The notes under the pieces were generated by a model that was not told the DNA's origin, did not search any database, and saw only the letters and a program-made list of their open reading frames with translations. DNA of 64,000 nucleotides, taken from Diphasiastrum complanatum (lineage: Eukaryota > Streptophyta > Lycopodiopsida > Lycopodiales > Lycopodiaceae). Position numbers and translations under genes: made by a program. Numbering within the stretch: position 1 is the first letter of the stretch; every line of letters begins with the position of its first letter. Location: assembly GCA_029204225.1 (NCBI GenBank), contig CM055101.1, positions 59,194,094 to 59,258,093 of the forward strand, given 5' to 3'. Shown in pieces: positions 1 to 13,800 of the stretch.

Positions 1-3000
1 TTGATACTGGGACTGGATAGAAAAGAATGGGCTGTTAAGCTGACTGTCGACACCTTGATGTTTTAAAATATGGTGCATGTAGACCATCACATTAGCTAAT
101 TTATGCAGATAAATTTCTTCTAAACGAATCTGCCAAAAATTAGAAAGTTTAAGTTGCTAGTTCAACAAGACTTCTGGGAAAGATGCAACGAGAAAGAAAT
201 GTTTGTTTTGCACTTGCCATTGGCAGCTAATACTGGAAAAAATAGACGATGCAGTAGTCAAAGAGATTTAAATTGCCTGAATTTTGCATGCTCTTCTTTT
301 GTACATCACTTTTTCTTTGTTCTTAAATGTGTGCAATTGGCTGATTGATGCTCTTTGTATTTCATTAATTTGTCAAGATTAATCCTACTTATTTTTACCA
401 TAAGTCACTCTCTAGGGAGAGTTTTGGAAATCAAGCTAGTTTTCACGAGAAGTCAATATCATGGTTGACAGCAAAATCCAAAGGTAGGAACCAGGTGATT
501 CATAATCTTGCATCAAGACTTGGTCTATTACTCGGTCAAACAACATGAGGCTGACACGAAACTAGATCCTCTGTCGTAGATAAGGTGCTTAAAGCAACCT
601 CTCTAATGTTTGTATAATCTTTTCTTAGACTAGGCTAATGCTGCAAGAGTACACCATGGTTTGCATTTTCCTACAACATATATCACCAATAATGGATGCA
701 CAAGCTTGTCTCCTGTTGTATGTATGTGGAGTAAAAATAAGACCTGATAAGCATTTAAAATACTACACAAATTTTCATGATATGGACAAATAATAAAAAG
801 ATGAGCAATGCAATTAGCTGCATATTGACATAGGAGGCCCTGCAAACTTGATACTCATGTTCTAAGTTTTGAATACCAATCAACTAGAGAAATGCTTGTG
901 TGCATGTGGTGTTGTAGAATCAAGAGGTATAGTTTGTGAATGTGCCATGTATTTAGCACATGAATGATTATAGACCTATTCGTTCAAGCCTATGAAGAAA
1001 CCTTTTTCTCTTAAATGTTCTTATTTGTATGGCAAATTGGAGTCAAGCCTAACCCCACGAAGAGGAGACCTACCAACTCATCACTTATTGGACAACATAG
1101 ACAACCTTTTTTGAATTATGTATTGCAAAATGGTTTGGATCACATATTAAGCTGCATCACATACGATTAATACCATTCTAGTTCAGAAATTGGTTGTATG
1201 AAATGTAAATTAATATTGCTCATACAATCAATTGCCTTCTAGGGCTGACATTGCAAACATTCCCAACACCATATACTAACGGTCACAACACGTCCCGTTG
1301 AAACTCCAGGAGGAGTAATCTTACAAGCTGGCTGTGACAAGTTCAATGATATCATGCATATACAATCTAACTCAGCCATATGCCCTATAGATATATAAAA
1401 AAGTGGGTGCACACTGCATATGGCAAGTACAACCTGGATTGATGAACAAATATTTGGTGGGCGCAAGGTGAAAATAGTAGGTGCTCATGGTAAGTGCAAC
1501 AAGCAAAAACTAAAAGCAGATGCTCATGGTAAGTGGAACAAGCTTAAACGAACAGATATATGTTGGAAGCTTTCTGTTGAACTTGCGCGTTTAAAGATCA
1601 TCAATGCCTGCCAACAAAACGATAATAAAATAATATAGATATTGGCGATAACTTGAAAAATGCTACATTTGGATAAGTATTAGACTAGTTTATGGTGAGA
1701 TAAAAAAATGCACCTAAACTCATGCCGTCAATGCCTACGTACGGTGACCAAAGTAAAGCAGGCATGGAGGAAATAAAGCTCTCCTGCTATAGGTTATAGG
1801 TAACCAGAAACAAAGGACATTCAGGAGCCAACCTTAGCATGTAAACAGTTGCTCTGTTAGGAGTTATATGTAACTAGATGCAAAGTGCATTCCCGAATAC
1901 GAGTAAACTGTAAAAGTAAGCATGTATACAGTTGGGTCTGCATGTACCTATATGTGAGTGGAAACATAGTGCATACCCAAGCACTCAAAGAAAACGCACG
2001 TTCTTAGGCCACACTAACAAAACTTCATATATGATATATCAAGCTTTGCGTTTGCTGGCCTCCATGAAGCTGCCGAGTTCTAGTTTCTCATGAGACCGAC
2101 TTAACAAGATAAAAGATGTGGAACTTCAATGTTAAGGGGGATGCCTGGCTAGATCTAAATGTTTTAGCCTATTCTCCATGAAGTAATGGCAGCCGCCACT
2201 TCATGAAACATTACTAATGATAAAACCCACAATTAATTGCTGCATACTAATGGTTAATAACTCTAGAATCCAGAAAGATATCAAACGACTGATGCCCCAA
2301 TAGGGTTGCAGCCTCAAGATTGGATATTCCGGTATCACATATGGCATTTGGAACAGAATCCGAGCAAACGAGTTTGAGCATTGTCATTCAAGAACCACTT
2401 CTATGAAAATGAACATGGAAGTTCTTGGATCAAGGCTTAGAGGAGCCAGAAAAAAGGAACGCAATAGCTAACTTAGTTATGGAACATGGCATAGGTGCGG
2501 CTGTTTGAAACTTGATTCAACTTAGTCTGTGTGCTATAAGGTTGTGTATGGGATTCAAGTTAAAGCTTTTTCTGCTACGCCTTCCCAATTTATATATCTT
2601 CGTCATTCGATTTTCCTCGTTGCTTTTATATTTGTGTTTTGGCGAGTGTATCTGCCTTCTCGCTCCCAGGGTAGCGTGGAGCTTGTACCCGCCTCTCGCA
2701 CGCTCCACTACCGCCCAGAGCGCCTTCTTACTTCCCAAGTTCCCAACATGTTCTCTGATCACTGTTCATCTGAAGCAGTTCTCTAGGGCTGACCTTGAAT
2801 CAACCCCTGGGCCCTTCCTCATCCTCCCACGGTCCGGTAGTCGCATGTCCGACTTCATCAGTCTCCTTTCTTGTGCAACGACAAAGATATTACCATTACG
2901 CTTTGCTTGTTAAGAGGTTATAATTTTGTGCGCACAATGTGTTTTTCTGGAGATGTTTTCTTCTGATCTGCTGAGTTTACTGGCTTCTTCCCTCGCATCT

Positions 3001-3420
3001 GTGATTATGGCGATTCAGTGCACCGGAACGATGTGGTTTGTTGTTTTCACGCAATTTTGCGGAAAAGTCTGTTGCAGACTTGTGTTTGTGTTTTTCATTC
3101 ACCAATTCAACAACCCACAACGCAGATCAGCTCCTTTCCGAGGGTTGTTACAACCCACGTCGCAAATCAAAGCCTCGCCACGATCCATCTCTTCCTCAGG
3201 GTCGTATCTGCGTTGTACGCCATCTGCCGCCGTTTCGGAAACGCCTCCGAAACGCCTGCATCTGCTCTTCTCAGCATTATTAAACAGGTTAATCTTGCTC
3301 ACTGCCTTAATTTAATCATTGTTATCGCATGTTTTTTGCTGAGGTGCATTGGAATCTGCAAATTCAGTATCAGACAAATTGCGGGTTAGTCTCTGCTTTC
3401 GAATCGGCTTAACTCTAACC
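1..3420. other. Upstream intergenic sequence, no gene recognised
   Basis: No open frame of credible length or composition, RNA gene or mobile element with recognisable ends was found. About 2.5-3.4 kb is richer in G+C and holds overlapping short open frames on both strands that look like chance. Confidence 0.5.
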
Positions 3421-4074
3421 CTCTTGGATACCACGAAGCCAACCGCGAGCGAAACTGCGCGCGGTTAAAAAGCCCAGTTTTGGCTATACCTCCTTGCGGA
3501 AAACTGCGCGCGAGACTGTGCGGTATAAGCGGTGGCCTCTGTGGAAGACCAGACAGACCTAGAGAGAGAGACGTAGAGAGAGAGCCAGAGAGAGAGAGAT
3601 AGAGGCAGCTATGGAGGTCGAAGAAAAAGCGAATTTGTCTTTTATGATGAAGATGGAGGTGGGTGGGGGAGAGAAGGCTGTTGCATGCATCACATTCTCT
3701 ATGCAGATCGCCTTGGTGGCTGAGTTACAAGGCACGGTTGGGAGAAGCAGGGCTGGATTTGCATGCGATTGTATTTTGAGCTAAGGATCCAGGTGGGTTA
3801 GCTTTATATAGCCACCAAAGATTACCTTCTGTATGTGTTTGTATCTATTGGGTACCGATAAGAGGAGCTGATGCCAGAAATCGCAGGTGGGTAGGGGTTG
3901 ATCGGACATCTGTGTCCGCAAGTGCTGCTTTTTCTTAGACGAAATAGAATTTTGTTATCACAGAAGAATGTTTGTTGGTTTTCTTTTCATTCTCAAAGGG
4001 AAATTTCTGCTAGGCTCTTATGATGGCTGCTCATTTTCCCAGGAAGTGTAAATTAAGAGTTTCGCAGCAGCAGC
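3421..4074 (+). promoter_or_regulatory. Probable SUVR5 promoter and 5' leader with upstream ORF
   Basis: GC-rich stretch with two copies of AAACTGCGCGCG (about 3453-3464 and 3501-3512), then a GAGA-rich leader (about 3557-3602). A 57-codon upstream ORF starts at 3611 (ATGGAGGTCGAAGAA) and stops at 3784. It holds a possible donor (GATGGAG|gtgggt) at about 3658. It could therefore be a translated uORF, or the first bases could be an alternative 5' exon spliced over 3659-4060. The transcription start is not known. Confidence 0.45.
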
Positions 4075-4881
4075 ATGGCTTCTACTGCTGATATAGGCAG
4101 TTCCTCTCACCAGCGCCCTCAAGATTTGTTTGTCGGTCACTCTGCTGCCACTAGTTCCTCCGATGCGAGGCAGCTGCCGGCAGTAGATGGCGCTGTCATG
4201 ATGACTTCGTGCGGACAAGTGTCCCAGAGCTTAGAGGGCGCTTCAGTCGAGCAAGGGTTTCTCTCAGGTTTAATTTCCTCAGACGATTGCGATCTGAGCG
4301 ACTTTGATCCCACGCTGGCAGGCATACGCTCCTTCCGAGAGCTGCTCAACTTTGGAGTTCCGGATGATGAAAACAGAGACCATGCGTTTTCTGAGACTGC
4401 AGGCGGCCCAGATGCTCCTGGACGCGCTCAACAAGGTCAAAGATCAGTGATCCCAGTAGGTTTTGGATTTAGGGGAAACCAGGGCGGAGTTGTATCTGCA
4501 GAAATGTGTGCGAATGGGGTAGTAGGCTGTCCTTCAAAGGAGCAATTCGAAGGAGCAAGAGCGAAGGAAGCCACAGAAGACTGGAGAGGTTGGAGATATG
4601 GATTGCAAGGTGGAAACAGTGAGCAGAAGGCCGAGCAAAGGCAGCAGATTTTGCGGACTCAGATGCATGCAAACTGTGAAGGATCTAAAAGGGCTGATAT
4701 TGGACTGCCATCTGGTAGCAGCTCTCTTGATCAACCATCAATTGTGGTCCAGCTGAACATGAAAGGTGAAGTCAGCAGCTGCTTAGAATTTGAGAATGAC
4801 ATTCCCAACAGCATTGCGATGCCACGCCAGGAAGAACAGTACTCTAGAAAACGAAAAACTGGAGTTCCAGTTTGGGTAAAG
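4075..4881 (+). CDS. SUVR5: SUVR5 exon 1 (N-terminal region)
   Basis: Residues 1-269. The start ATG at 4075 follows a run of CAG triplets and is in a good plant context (AGCATGGCT). Low-complexity, Ser/Gly/Gln-rich sequence; the only family signal is the end, VPVWVK, which joins WRGKWQ of exon 2 in phase 0. Donor is AAG|gtgtga. The N-terminus is the least conserved part, so an additional upstream coding exon cannot be excluded (see the leader entry). Confidence 0.85.
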
Positions 4882-7800
4882 GTGTGAATTTTTATTTTAC
4901 TTTTTATCTTCCCTTCACCTTACTCTACTGCAGCATGCGAAACATCTCAAATTGCAATCTTTTTGTGCTTTGAAAATGTGGGCAAAGGGAAAAGCTTGGA
5001 TTGCATAGGTCCCTATAAATTTTAGTTGCCAAAAGATGGTTTCAACACCAAGTGGACTTTTTTGAACGAACAAGCTTGGCAATATAGTCAGCAACATTGT
5101 TTGAAGTATCACATTTTTGCAATAGTACTTTGTTTTTTCCGCCATGTCCCTCACAAAAGGAAATTATGCATTAATATGTTTTGACTGAACATTATAAGTA
5201 GAATTTCTGGCTAAAAAATTGCATATTAGCAATCTCAATCTATCCTTACACATTTCTGTTGAGAACCAACATCAGAACACAACCTCTGCAACCATGCTAC
5301 TTCATAAGTAACTGCTCACGCACTTAGTACAACCACTTAGCTGATTAGCATGCATGATAAAACTGTGGCCTCTCCCTCCTCATTGCCTTCCAAATTGGCT
5401 TTGCTGCACCAATTTGTTGTTATACTCGTCAAGTGAATCATTCCTTTTTAAATAACATTTGTGTCTTTGGGATTCAGCTTGCATAAATTTATGCAATTTG
5501 TTGAGCTCTGGAATCTGGCTGGAAGATTCAACTTTTTCCATTGGTCGTTTGCTGTAGGAGATAGTAGAACTGGCCATCTGCTGCTATTTATATGAAGCAG
5601 TTCTTGCCCACGTGAGCCTACAGGTTTCTGCATCATGTGGAAGTTGGCTGTAAGGGTTTTCCAACTAGAATCTTCCAGGAAGTTACGTGGGGCTGTTGCA
5701 TGTAGGCAGCAGCTATAGAGACAAAAACCATTCCTTCTTAAATTCTCTTTGTGCTAGTTGCCATCCGCCCTTGCTCATTAGTGCTTATTAAGGATAGAAG
5801 ACACTCTTCTGATGGAACTTCTCCTGCCTAGCAAAGGCCTTCAATGTCTATAAGGTTTTTGTTCATCTTTGGCAGACTATATTTTTTATGGACAAGATCT
5901 TGCAATTGAAAATTCTGATTGGAGCTTCATTTCTTGGTGGATTTTGCAGTGGAGGGGAAAATGGCAGGCATGTATCCAATGTTGCATCAACGACTGCTCT
6001 GCAGCAACAATGAAAGCTATGCCGACTTACAGTAAAAAGAAATATATTGTAGCTTACTTTCCAGCCACTCGCATGTATTCTTGGATAGATACTCAACATG
6101 TATGTGCAATTTCTGAGAATCCAGAACCACTTGCTGGTGGTTCTCATGAGAGTGCAAGGGAATCCGTCAAAGATATTGATATGCCAAGACGTGGCATGCT
6201 AAGAAGCGTAGCAGCAACTATGTGCGATATTAGTGATCGTCTTCCAATTAAGGTGTGGTTTTAGGGCCTCGAGTTCGAATTTGCAACCTTCGCAGCTCTT
6301 GACCCTTTGGATGAAAATAAAATACTTTCCTAAGTTGAATAAATATTTAGCTATGCATTCTACACCCAAGAGTGACCAGGAAGATTTAACCCTCTTGCTC
6401 ATGAGAATGGTCGAGTAGCCCTGTACTGCTTCTGCTTATGTGATGCAACAATCCTCTATTGAACTCATCTTTTTTACTTTGAAGCTCAGTATGGAAAATT
6501 TGTCTCAGACAGAACTGACAATTTGCTTGTTATGATGCATATTATAACTTTGGATATGCATCGGAAAAAAATTTATTTGCTTGTCTTTATGAAGATCATT
6601 CTTGATATTCAGCCTTATAGTTGCTTCTTGGGGATTTGCTAGCCAGGCAGTGATTGAAACTGCTCAAGATGCTGGAGTTTGGAAATCATTTGCCAAGGAG
6701 GCAGTACAATCAAAGGAGTATTCAGACATCGGCAAGTTACTCATCAGGCTTTTTGGAGTAAGTTGATATACTTTGTTCACACTATCCTGCTTCTCATGTT
6801 GACTTCATCCATAATTTCTAATTTTCACTTATTTGATCCAAAAAGTCATCTTGAATGAGATGTGCTTCTTTTGGAATTTAGATATGTAAATAGTCACTCT
6901 GATAGCAAGGTAACTTTTGTATTTTGAGGGACTCCACACGTACTGATGGTCTGGAAGGGGCACTGTCTAGATGATTGTTAGGAAATATTTGAAGTCATCG
7001 TGGGTGAATAACTCCTTCAGCAGATGGAAAAAGGATTGTGAGAATGCCGAATCTGCCTCTTCAATTGAAAAATTGAACAAGGTAGTCATCTTGTGCTTTT
7101 GTGTGAATACTATTTGTGTGAGACGTATGCTGACATCAAATGTCATCAACCACAAATTTGTGAAGAATATTAATCACTTTTTGAATTCTTTCCTGGAGGA
7201 ACTTTCGTCTCTAAGCTTCTGGCATTACGTATTGACACCTTTGTGCTTTTGAGTTTTTTTTTTATGATAGGAGTTGATAAACGCAATTCTATGGGAAGAA
7301 GTTGCTTTGCTCTGGGATAAACCTGAGCAGTCAACTTTAGGTTCCGAATGGAAGGATTGGAAGGAGGCTGTTTTTGTGGGTGGTGTAGAGGTCGGAAATG
7401 GCGGGAAAGTCACGACATTTAAGACTGTATCAGCTCCAGACCTTGCTGATTCAAATTTACAAAATAGTCCAAATGGAAGCCTCATAAGACGCAGGAAGGA
7501 ACCACCAATGCAACAAGCCTGGCCTTGCAATGGAGTCGATAGCACAAAATTTGAGCTAAGTAGAAAGCGTTCCAAGCTTGAGATTCGTCGCCGCGTTCCA
7601 TATCCTGTCTCTGATACAGAGCCAGCGATGGAAAGGCATGACCAGCCTCTGTCAGGTGTTTCCACTTCTCAATCAGCTTCCATGATGTCCTTGCCTGCAA
7701 AACAATCAAAAAATGAAACACAGAAAGATGACATTATGCATTCACCATATTTTAAGCAGACTAGAGAATTAGGAGCAGATGATTTAATACCCTCTTCAGT

Positions 7801-10800
7801 TAATGCAGAACATTCAAGCACGATTGCAGCCAAAGATTCTGCTGTAACTAGTTTTCAAGAAGGCATTCCAGAAAATAGTAACTTGGCTCTTCCTATTACT
7901 CCAACTAGCAGGAGATTATCAATGAATGGTAGGTTTTGCCTGGCTTTTGTTGCCCACAAGAACAGACAATGCACTCGGTTTGCAAATGAAGGCTCCTTAT
8001 ATTGCTGTAAACACTTGAATTTTGCAACTAATGAAGCTTCTGAAAAGTCTGAGAAGGTAAAGTATTTATCTGGCCAGCTTCGAGGAGACAATGCATCGTA
8101 TAAATCTCCTGCACTTTCATTTCCAAGAACGTCATATGAGTGTAGAGATATTTGTCGTGCAATGACCAAGTATGGAAGGCGATGTGCTTTTAAGGTGATT
8201 AAGGGTTCTATTCACTGCAAGAGGCATTCTGTCCAGAATGATGCAATCTGCAGTGGGGAAGATGTTATGGTTCTAGGTGACGGAGAGAAGCCCGTGACCC
8301 AAGCCATTGAAATCTGTCCTGCAAATGTAGAGCCTGGTGCGCTCTCTTTCCCGACAGCATCAATTGGACCCGGGAGTTTGACAACCTCAATAGAAAGGAA
8401 ACTGTCAAACTGGCGGCGTTGTATTGGCTGGTGTAAACGCAACGGTGAACAATGCTCACATAGGGCAAAAGTTGGTACACTATATTGTAAAAAGCATTTG
8501 TGGTTGGCAAAAATCTCTGTAGATGCTAGTTCTCAGAGATTCCAGCTTCAGGAGACTACATCTAATGCAGATGAAGACAAATTATCAAGATCCAAATTTA
8601 TGTTGGATAATTATTTGAAAACAGCCCTTGCCCTTAATGACAGGGCAGATAGGGATGAAACTGGGGTGAAATCCAAAAAAGAACTAGCCGATAAAGTTCT
8701 TGCTGAGGCTTCCAAAGACATGGTAGTTGCAAGAATTCTTCTAAGGTTGGTAGTGCAACAAAAGCTAAACCTTGAAGCAGTTTTTGGTCTACAGAATTCA
8801 AAGGATCTGAGAAACTCTGAAGCCATTGTCAGAAGTGGAAATTCTCAAGAACATGAAATTGCTCATCTCTCTATTGCAGATGAATTGAAAACTGAGACAA
8901 AATCTGGGCCACATATTAACTGCTCAGATGTAAGAATGTTAGATCAGGATCTGAATCGTTGTAATAATCAGGCTGATAAACTTAAATGCAGCATATGTAT
9001 CGAGGAATTCATGGAACTAGTAAGCCTTGGATGCCATTGGAAGACTTCGCATTATAAAGAAGCTCAATGTTTTCTAAAAGGTTACATATGTAGGGTTTGT
9101 GGCCAAGAATTGACCAGTAAACCTGCAATTGACAGGCATTGGAAAGCTCAACATGAAGGTTTACTACAAACACCTGCCATGCCTATTTGCATGGTTTGTG
9201 ATGGAAATTTTATTGATTTTGACATCTTATGGGAGCATGTTGTGTCTATTCATTCTGATCATCTCAGTGGAGCACCTACAGCCTCATCACTACCAGCTAT
9301 ACCTAGCACCTCGCAAGATGTTAACGATGCTATATGCAGTCCAGCAGCAAATGTGCTTACAGCCGTTTGCAAAGGTGATGCCCAAGATATCTTGACTGGT
9401 GTTTCAAATTCTAATCTACCTGTTGCATCCATCCCTTCCAAGGTTGAAGGTGATATTTTAAAATTTAAATGCAAGTTTTGTGGAAAAAGATTTCGGATAC
9501 TTCCAGATTTGGGAAGGCACCATCAGGCAGAACATATGACCTCGAATCCACCAGGATGTCAGACAAAAAAGGGGAAGCATTATCAACGAAGTTTCTTGAA
9601 TCTGCACAATACAGAATCTTCTGGAACAATGCTTTTAGCACCTTCTGCAGGAAGGTGGAAAAAGCGTAGTAAAGTTGTGAAGGACGGATTGAATTCGTTA
9701 CTACGAATTAAAGCTGCAGTGCAGAGTCTAAAACAGCAAAATCAGACAAAGAACACAAACAAGGAAATATGTGAGAGTTCAGTTTCTCCTAATGATGGCC
9801 ACGGATTTTTAGGCAATGGATTATTGCTGTGGAGTGGGCCAAGATTAACTGGCTCACCTAGTGATGATGATATTTTATCTGTTGCCAATTCTGTTTGCTG
9901 TATAGTTCGCCTTTGTAGTCTTCTAGAGAGCAAGTACGAGACTTTGCCGCATGAATTTTCTGAAAAAGCTTTTGAGCTTTGCAGAGGAGCGATGTTAACA
10001 TTGGACTGGATTAAAGAAGGTTTTGTTTGTCCAAACGGATGCAAAAAGCATGGAAACCCACTTGACTTAGCTGCAGTCTTCAATGCAACACCAGCTGATA
10101 TGGCCGAAGGAAATTTTGGGTCCTTGCAAGAAAAGCTAAGCTCTGATGCCTTTCCAGTGTCTAATACTCATGCAAACTCTGTGAAGGTAATCTGCGAAGA
10201 TGTAAGTTCTGGACAGGAATCAGTTCCAGTCCCTTGTGTGGTGGATGAAGATCTGATAAAATCATGTAACTGCGCAAGTTGCAAAGAAGGGAATGCCAGT
10301 CAAATGGATGCTTCAAATCCATGGGAGACTTTTTCGTACATCACCAGACGTCTACTAAAACCTTCTTTGGGACTTGATACTAAGGTAAGGTTGCTTCCTT
10401 GATTCTTAAGACATTTTCTGAGTTTCCATGCTGTATTTCTATTTTCTTCAAAATTTTAGCTGAGTATCTCCACAAATTTGGGTGTATTTGTTTTCACAAT
10501 TTCAGTAAAGTGCTATCGTGCTTTGTGAGTTACATAGTGGCAAAATTTTGGAACTACTTACCACTCTTTAGAATTGGTTCAAACTTGCAATTTTGTTGGT
10601 GGTCAGAAACAAATGGTCCCAACATAATTTTTCTTCAAGAATGTTCTTCATCTTGAACTTCTAGACAATGTAGCTAATGCCATCTATCTTGCTAGCTTCA
10701 TGAAGCAGGCTCTAAAAAATATTAGACATGATTAGATTCAGAAAGGTAAAAGAAGGTAAACTAAGGTTTGGACCCGATCTCGGATATTATGCCACTTGAT

Positions 10801-13800
10801 AAATACCCTCAACTTCTAACTTTGAATCTATCATACACCACTGTTCTAGCCCTTGTCCAAGATCAACTTGGCACCTTCACAAGATCCTTTCGCAAAAAGT
10901 TACAAGCTAATTCTCCACAAGTTGCTCTACACAACTGTAAAGCCCAATACAACCACCTGGATAGGAGATAAGCATGCAAGAGAACGGGTTGTGGCAAGAA
11001 CCACTCAACCAACGGTCTGAAAGGTTAGACGCCCCCAAGCTGATCCGGATCTATATAAGATAGTATGGTAGCTAGACAATAGAGAGGTTGATTGATTGTC
11101 GATACTCAAAATATGTTGACATGAAAGGTATCAGGGCATAGATATACTCTCCCAAACCCTAGCCTCCATATGACATGTAGATTGTTTTTTCAGGATAATC
11201 CATCTCCACGCATGGCTATAGTACCCAATATAGGCAATTATCCACACCACTCTCGCATGAGACAACGCCTTAACCAAATAGGATGATAAGGCCTATTTTG
11301 ATTTAAGGTTGCCATATGGTATAGGCTAGGCCCTTATACCCAACCATACACATTCAAGGACATAACAACGACTTTTTGAAAAAATTTGTTTGCTATGGTT
11401 GTCATCCTCATAACGATAGCTCTCCATTAGTACCAACTACAACCTGAAAAGAACTGTATTCACAGGTGATCGCCCACTTTCAAGATTGAGGTGCTTATTC
11501 AAGGATATGATGAAGCTCTGATACCATGTTGAAACCTGTAGATCATCCTATCTAGCATCATAACTGTGATAGATGACAATAAACATGTCAATTGCATAAT
11601 ACAAATCATTCAGATACACGGAGAGTCAAGAAAGTTAGCAAATACATAGAAAGCTCCTTGACCAAGAGAGATGGATTCCAACAAGTAAACAATCAATTAG
11701 TTGGAGGGCGTGGAAACCCCTCAAGATCTAGGTGGTCTTGGGTGCTACATGTACAACATAATTTTTGGGATACCTGAGGTGTCTTAGTAGATATTCAGCT
11801 CCAGGCCCTTTGTGGGCTTTGTGTTCTACTTTGCCCTACGCGTTAAATGTGCATAAGAGGGGTTCACATTGAATTTATCTAAATACCCCAATAGCATATG
11901 CACACCTTACAAGTTACAATTATACAAGGCCAAAAGGGGTAAAGATGGCATTTATTTCAACACAACTCTCTCACACCTCAACATTCCTTTCTTCTATATC
12001 TCTTCTCTAAGATTTCTCTCTCCACTCTCTTGGCCTTTTAAATTTCTAACATCTAACTTCTGAAATCTCTCTCTCTCTCTTATGATGATGAGAAGGGGAG
12101 GAAGGGGAGGGATTCCCCCCCCCGCTCATGCAACCATCCGTGCTGCTCATAGTTGGCCTGATTTTTGGAGATTCACCTGCCACTCTCATAGTGGCGGCTT
12201 TAGTGTTGTGAATTATCTCTTGGGATCACCTCCTTTCATTCTATTCATCTCAAATTTTCATATCTCCACCATCACTCTTTCAGACGACTCATGCCTCTCT
12301 TTTATCTTGGCCACATCATACCACCTACTTCATACCCTTCTTCTAATCCTCATTAAGCACCAAAATACATTTTTGATAAGACATACATTCCCTAGTACCA
12401 AGAATCTCTTACGACCTTACTCCATCATTTTCCCCATAATATACCTCTTGAATCTCAAGCTACTTTCCTCACCACTACTTTACGCACGGCTGCCCCCATA
12501 GCTTTTCCATTCAATCGATCTCATCCCAAAACCTCATCTGGATCAGCTAAACAACCCTGGTATGATGTCGAGTGTCATTATTACCATGCACCCAAAGTAC
12601 AAGAGCAAGAGAAAGCTAGAACTATTGAGTTCCTACCCTTGATTGATTCCACGGATGAGGAGCTTAGTCCAGAGTCCTGTGAGCCTGAAGAGCAAGTGCA
12701 ACAACAGGAATCTGAACATGCTAGTTCGAGACCTCAATTTGGCCAAGTACAAGAGGGCGGAATTGGAGAGAACTAGAAGACTAGGACAATACCATGGGAT
12801 ACGTGGTCACCATCCACATTGCCTACCACTAGGAAGAAGCTACCAAAGTGGTATTGGAAAACAATCAAAGAGGGCCACATGATGGAAGAAGGAGAGATTA
12901 GTGAACAAGGTGCTTGAATATCTCTTAGGTCTCATGAGAGACAAGAGATTAGCTTTGCTCTTATGTCCACAATTCTAGAAGCAGACGAGCCACAGTTCTT
13001 TCACAAAGCTGTGAACAAAAAGGTATGGCAAAAACCATGCATATGACTCCATTGTGAAGAATGACACTACATTGTGAAAAGGGAAGCAACTGATAGGTTG
13101 CAAGTGGGTGTATCAGACCAAGTTTCATGCTAATGGAACAATAGACAAGTACAAGGCAAGGTTGGTGGCGAAAGGCTACGCCCAACAAGAGGGGCTAGAC
13201 TATGATGAGACGTTCGCACATGTTGCTAAGATGACACCTATTAGAACCGTATTGGCCTTAACCTCCCATCAAATGGATGTCAAGAGTGCCTTTCTCAATG
13301 GGCAACTTTAGGAGGAGGTTTATATGGAGCAACCGCAGGGATTTGTGATAACAGACAAAGAGCATCTGGTTTGCAAGCTTAGAAAGCCTTGTATGGGCTC
13401 AAAGTAGGCGCCAAGGGCTTGGTATAGCTCGAATTGACAAGGTCTTTGCAAAGCAAGGGTTTGAGAAGAGTAAGGGTGATTGCAATTTGTATGTCTTCAA
13501 GGAAGGTGAAGACTTTGTTGTTGTTGAGCTCTATGTGGATGACTTACTCATCACCGGAAGCAATAATAAGCTTATTGCTTGTGTTAAGAAGAATCTTTCT
13601 TGTGAGTTTGAGATGAAAGCTTTGAGCTTGCTACACTGTTGCCCAGGAGTTGAGGTTTGGGCAAGGGAAGCGCTGTCTTTTTATCTCTCAAGCAAAGTAT
13701 GATGAATTCCAAGACCTAGCTATGGAGTATCTTAACCATAGTTGCAGCGAATCGCGATTCACTGGGATTGCGATTCTTGAACCGCGATTCTGATAGTGAA

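Noticed and set aside
5869-5949. Start of an open frame upstream of SUVR5 exon 2
   Set aside because: The acceptor ttttgcag|TGG sets the exon edge and joins VWVK to WRGKWQ in phase; the upstream part is intron.
7225-7665. 146-codon minus-strand open frame
   Set aside because: Shadow of SUVR5 exon 5, with no family similarity.
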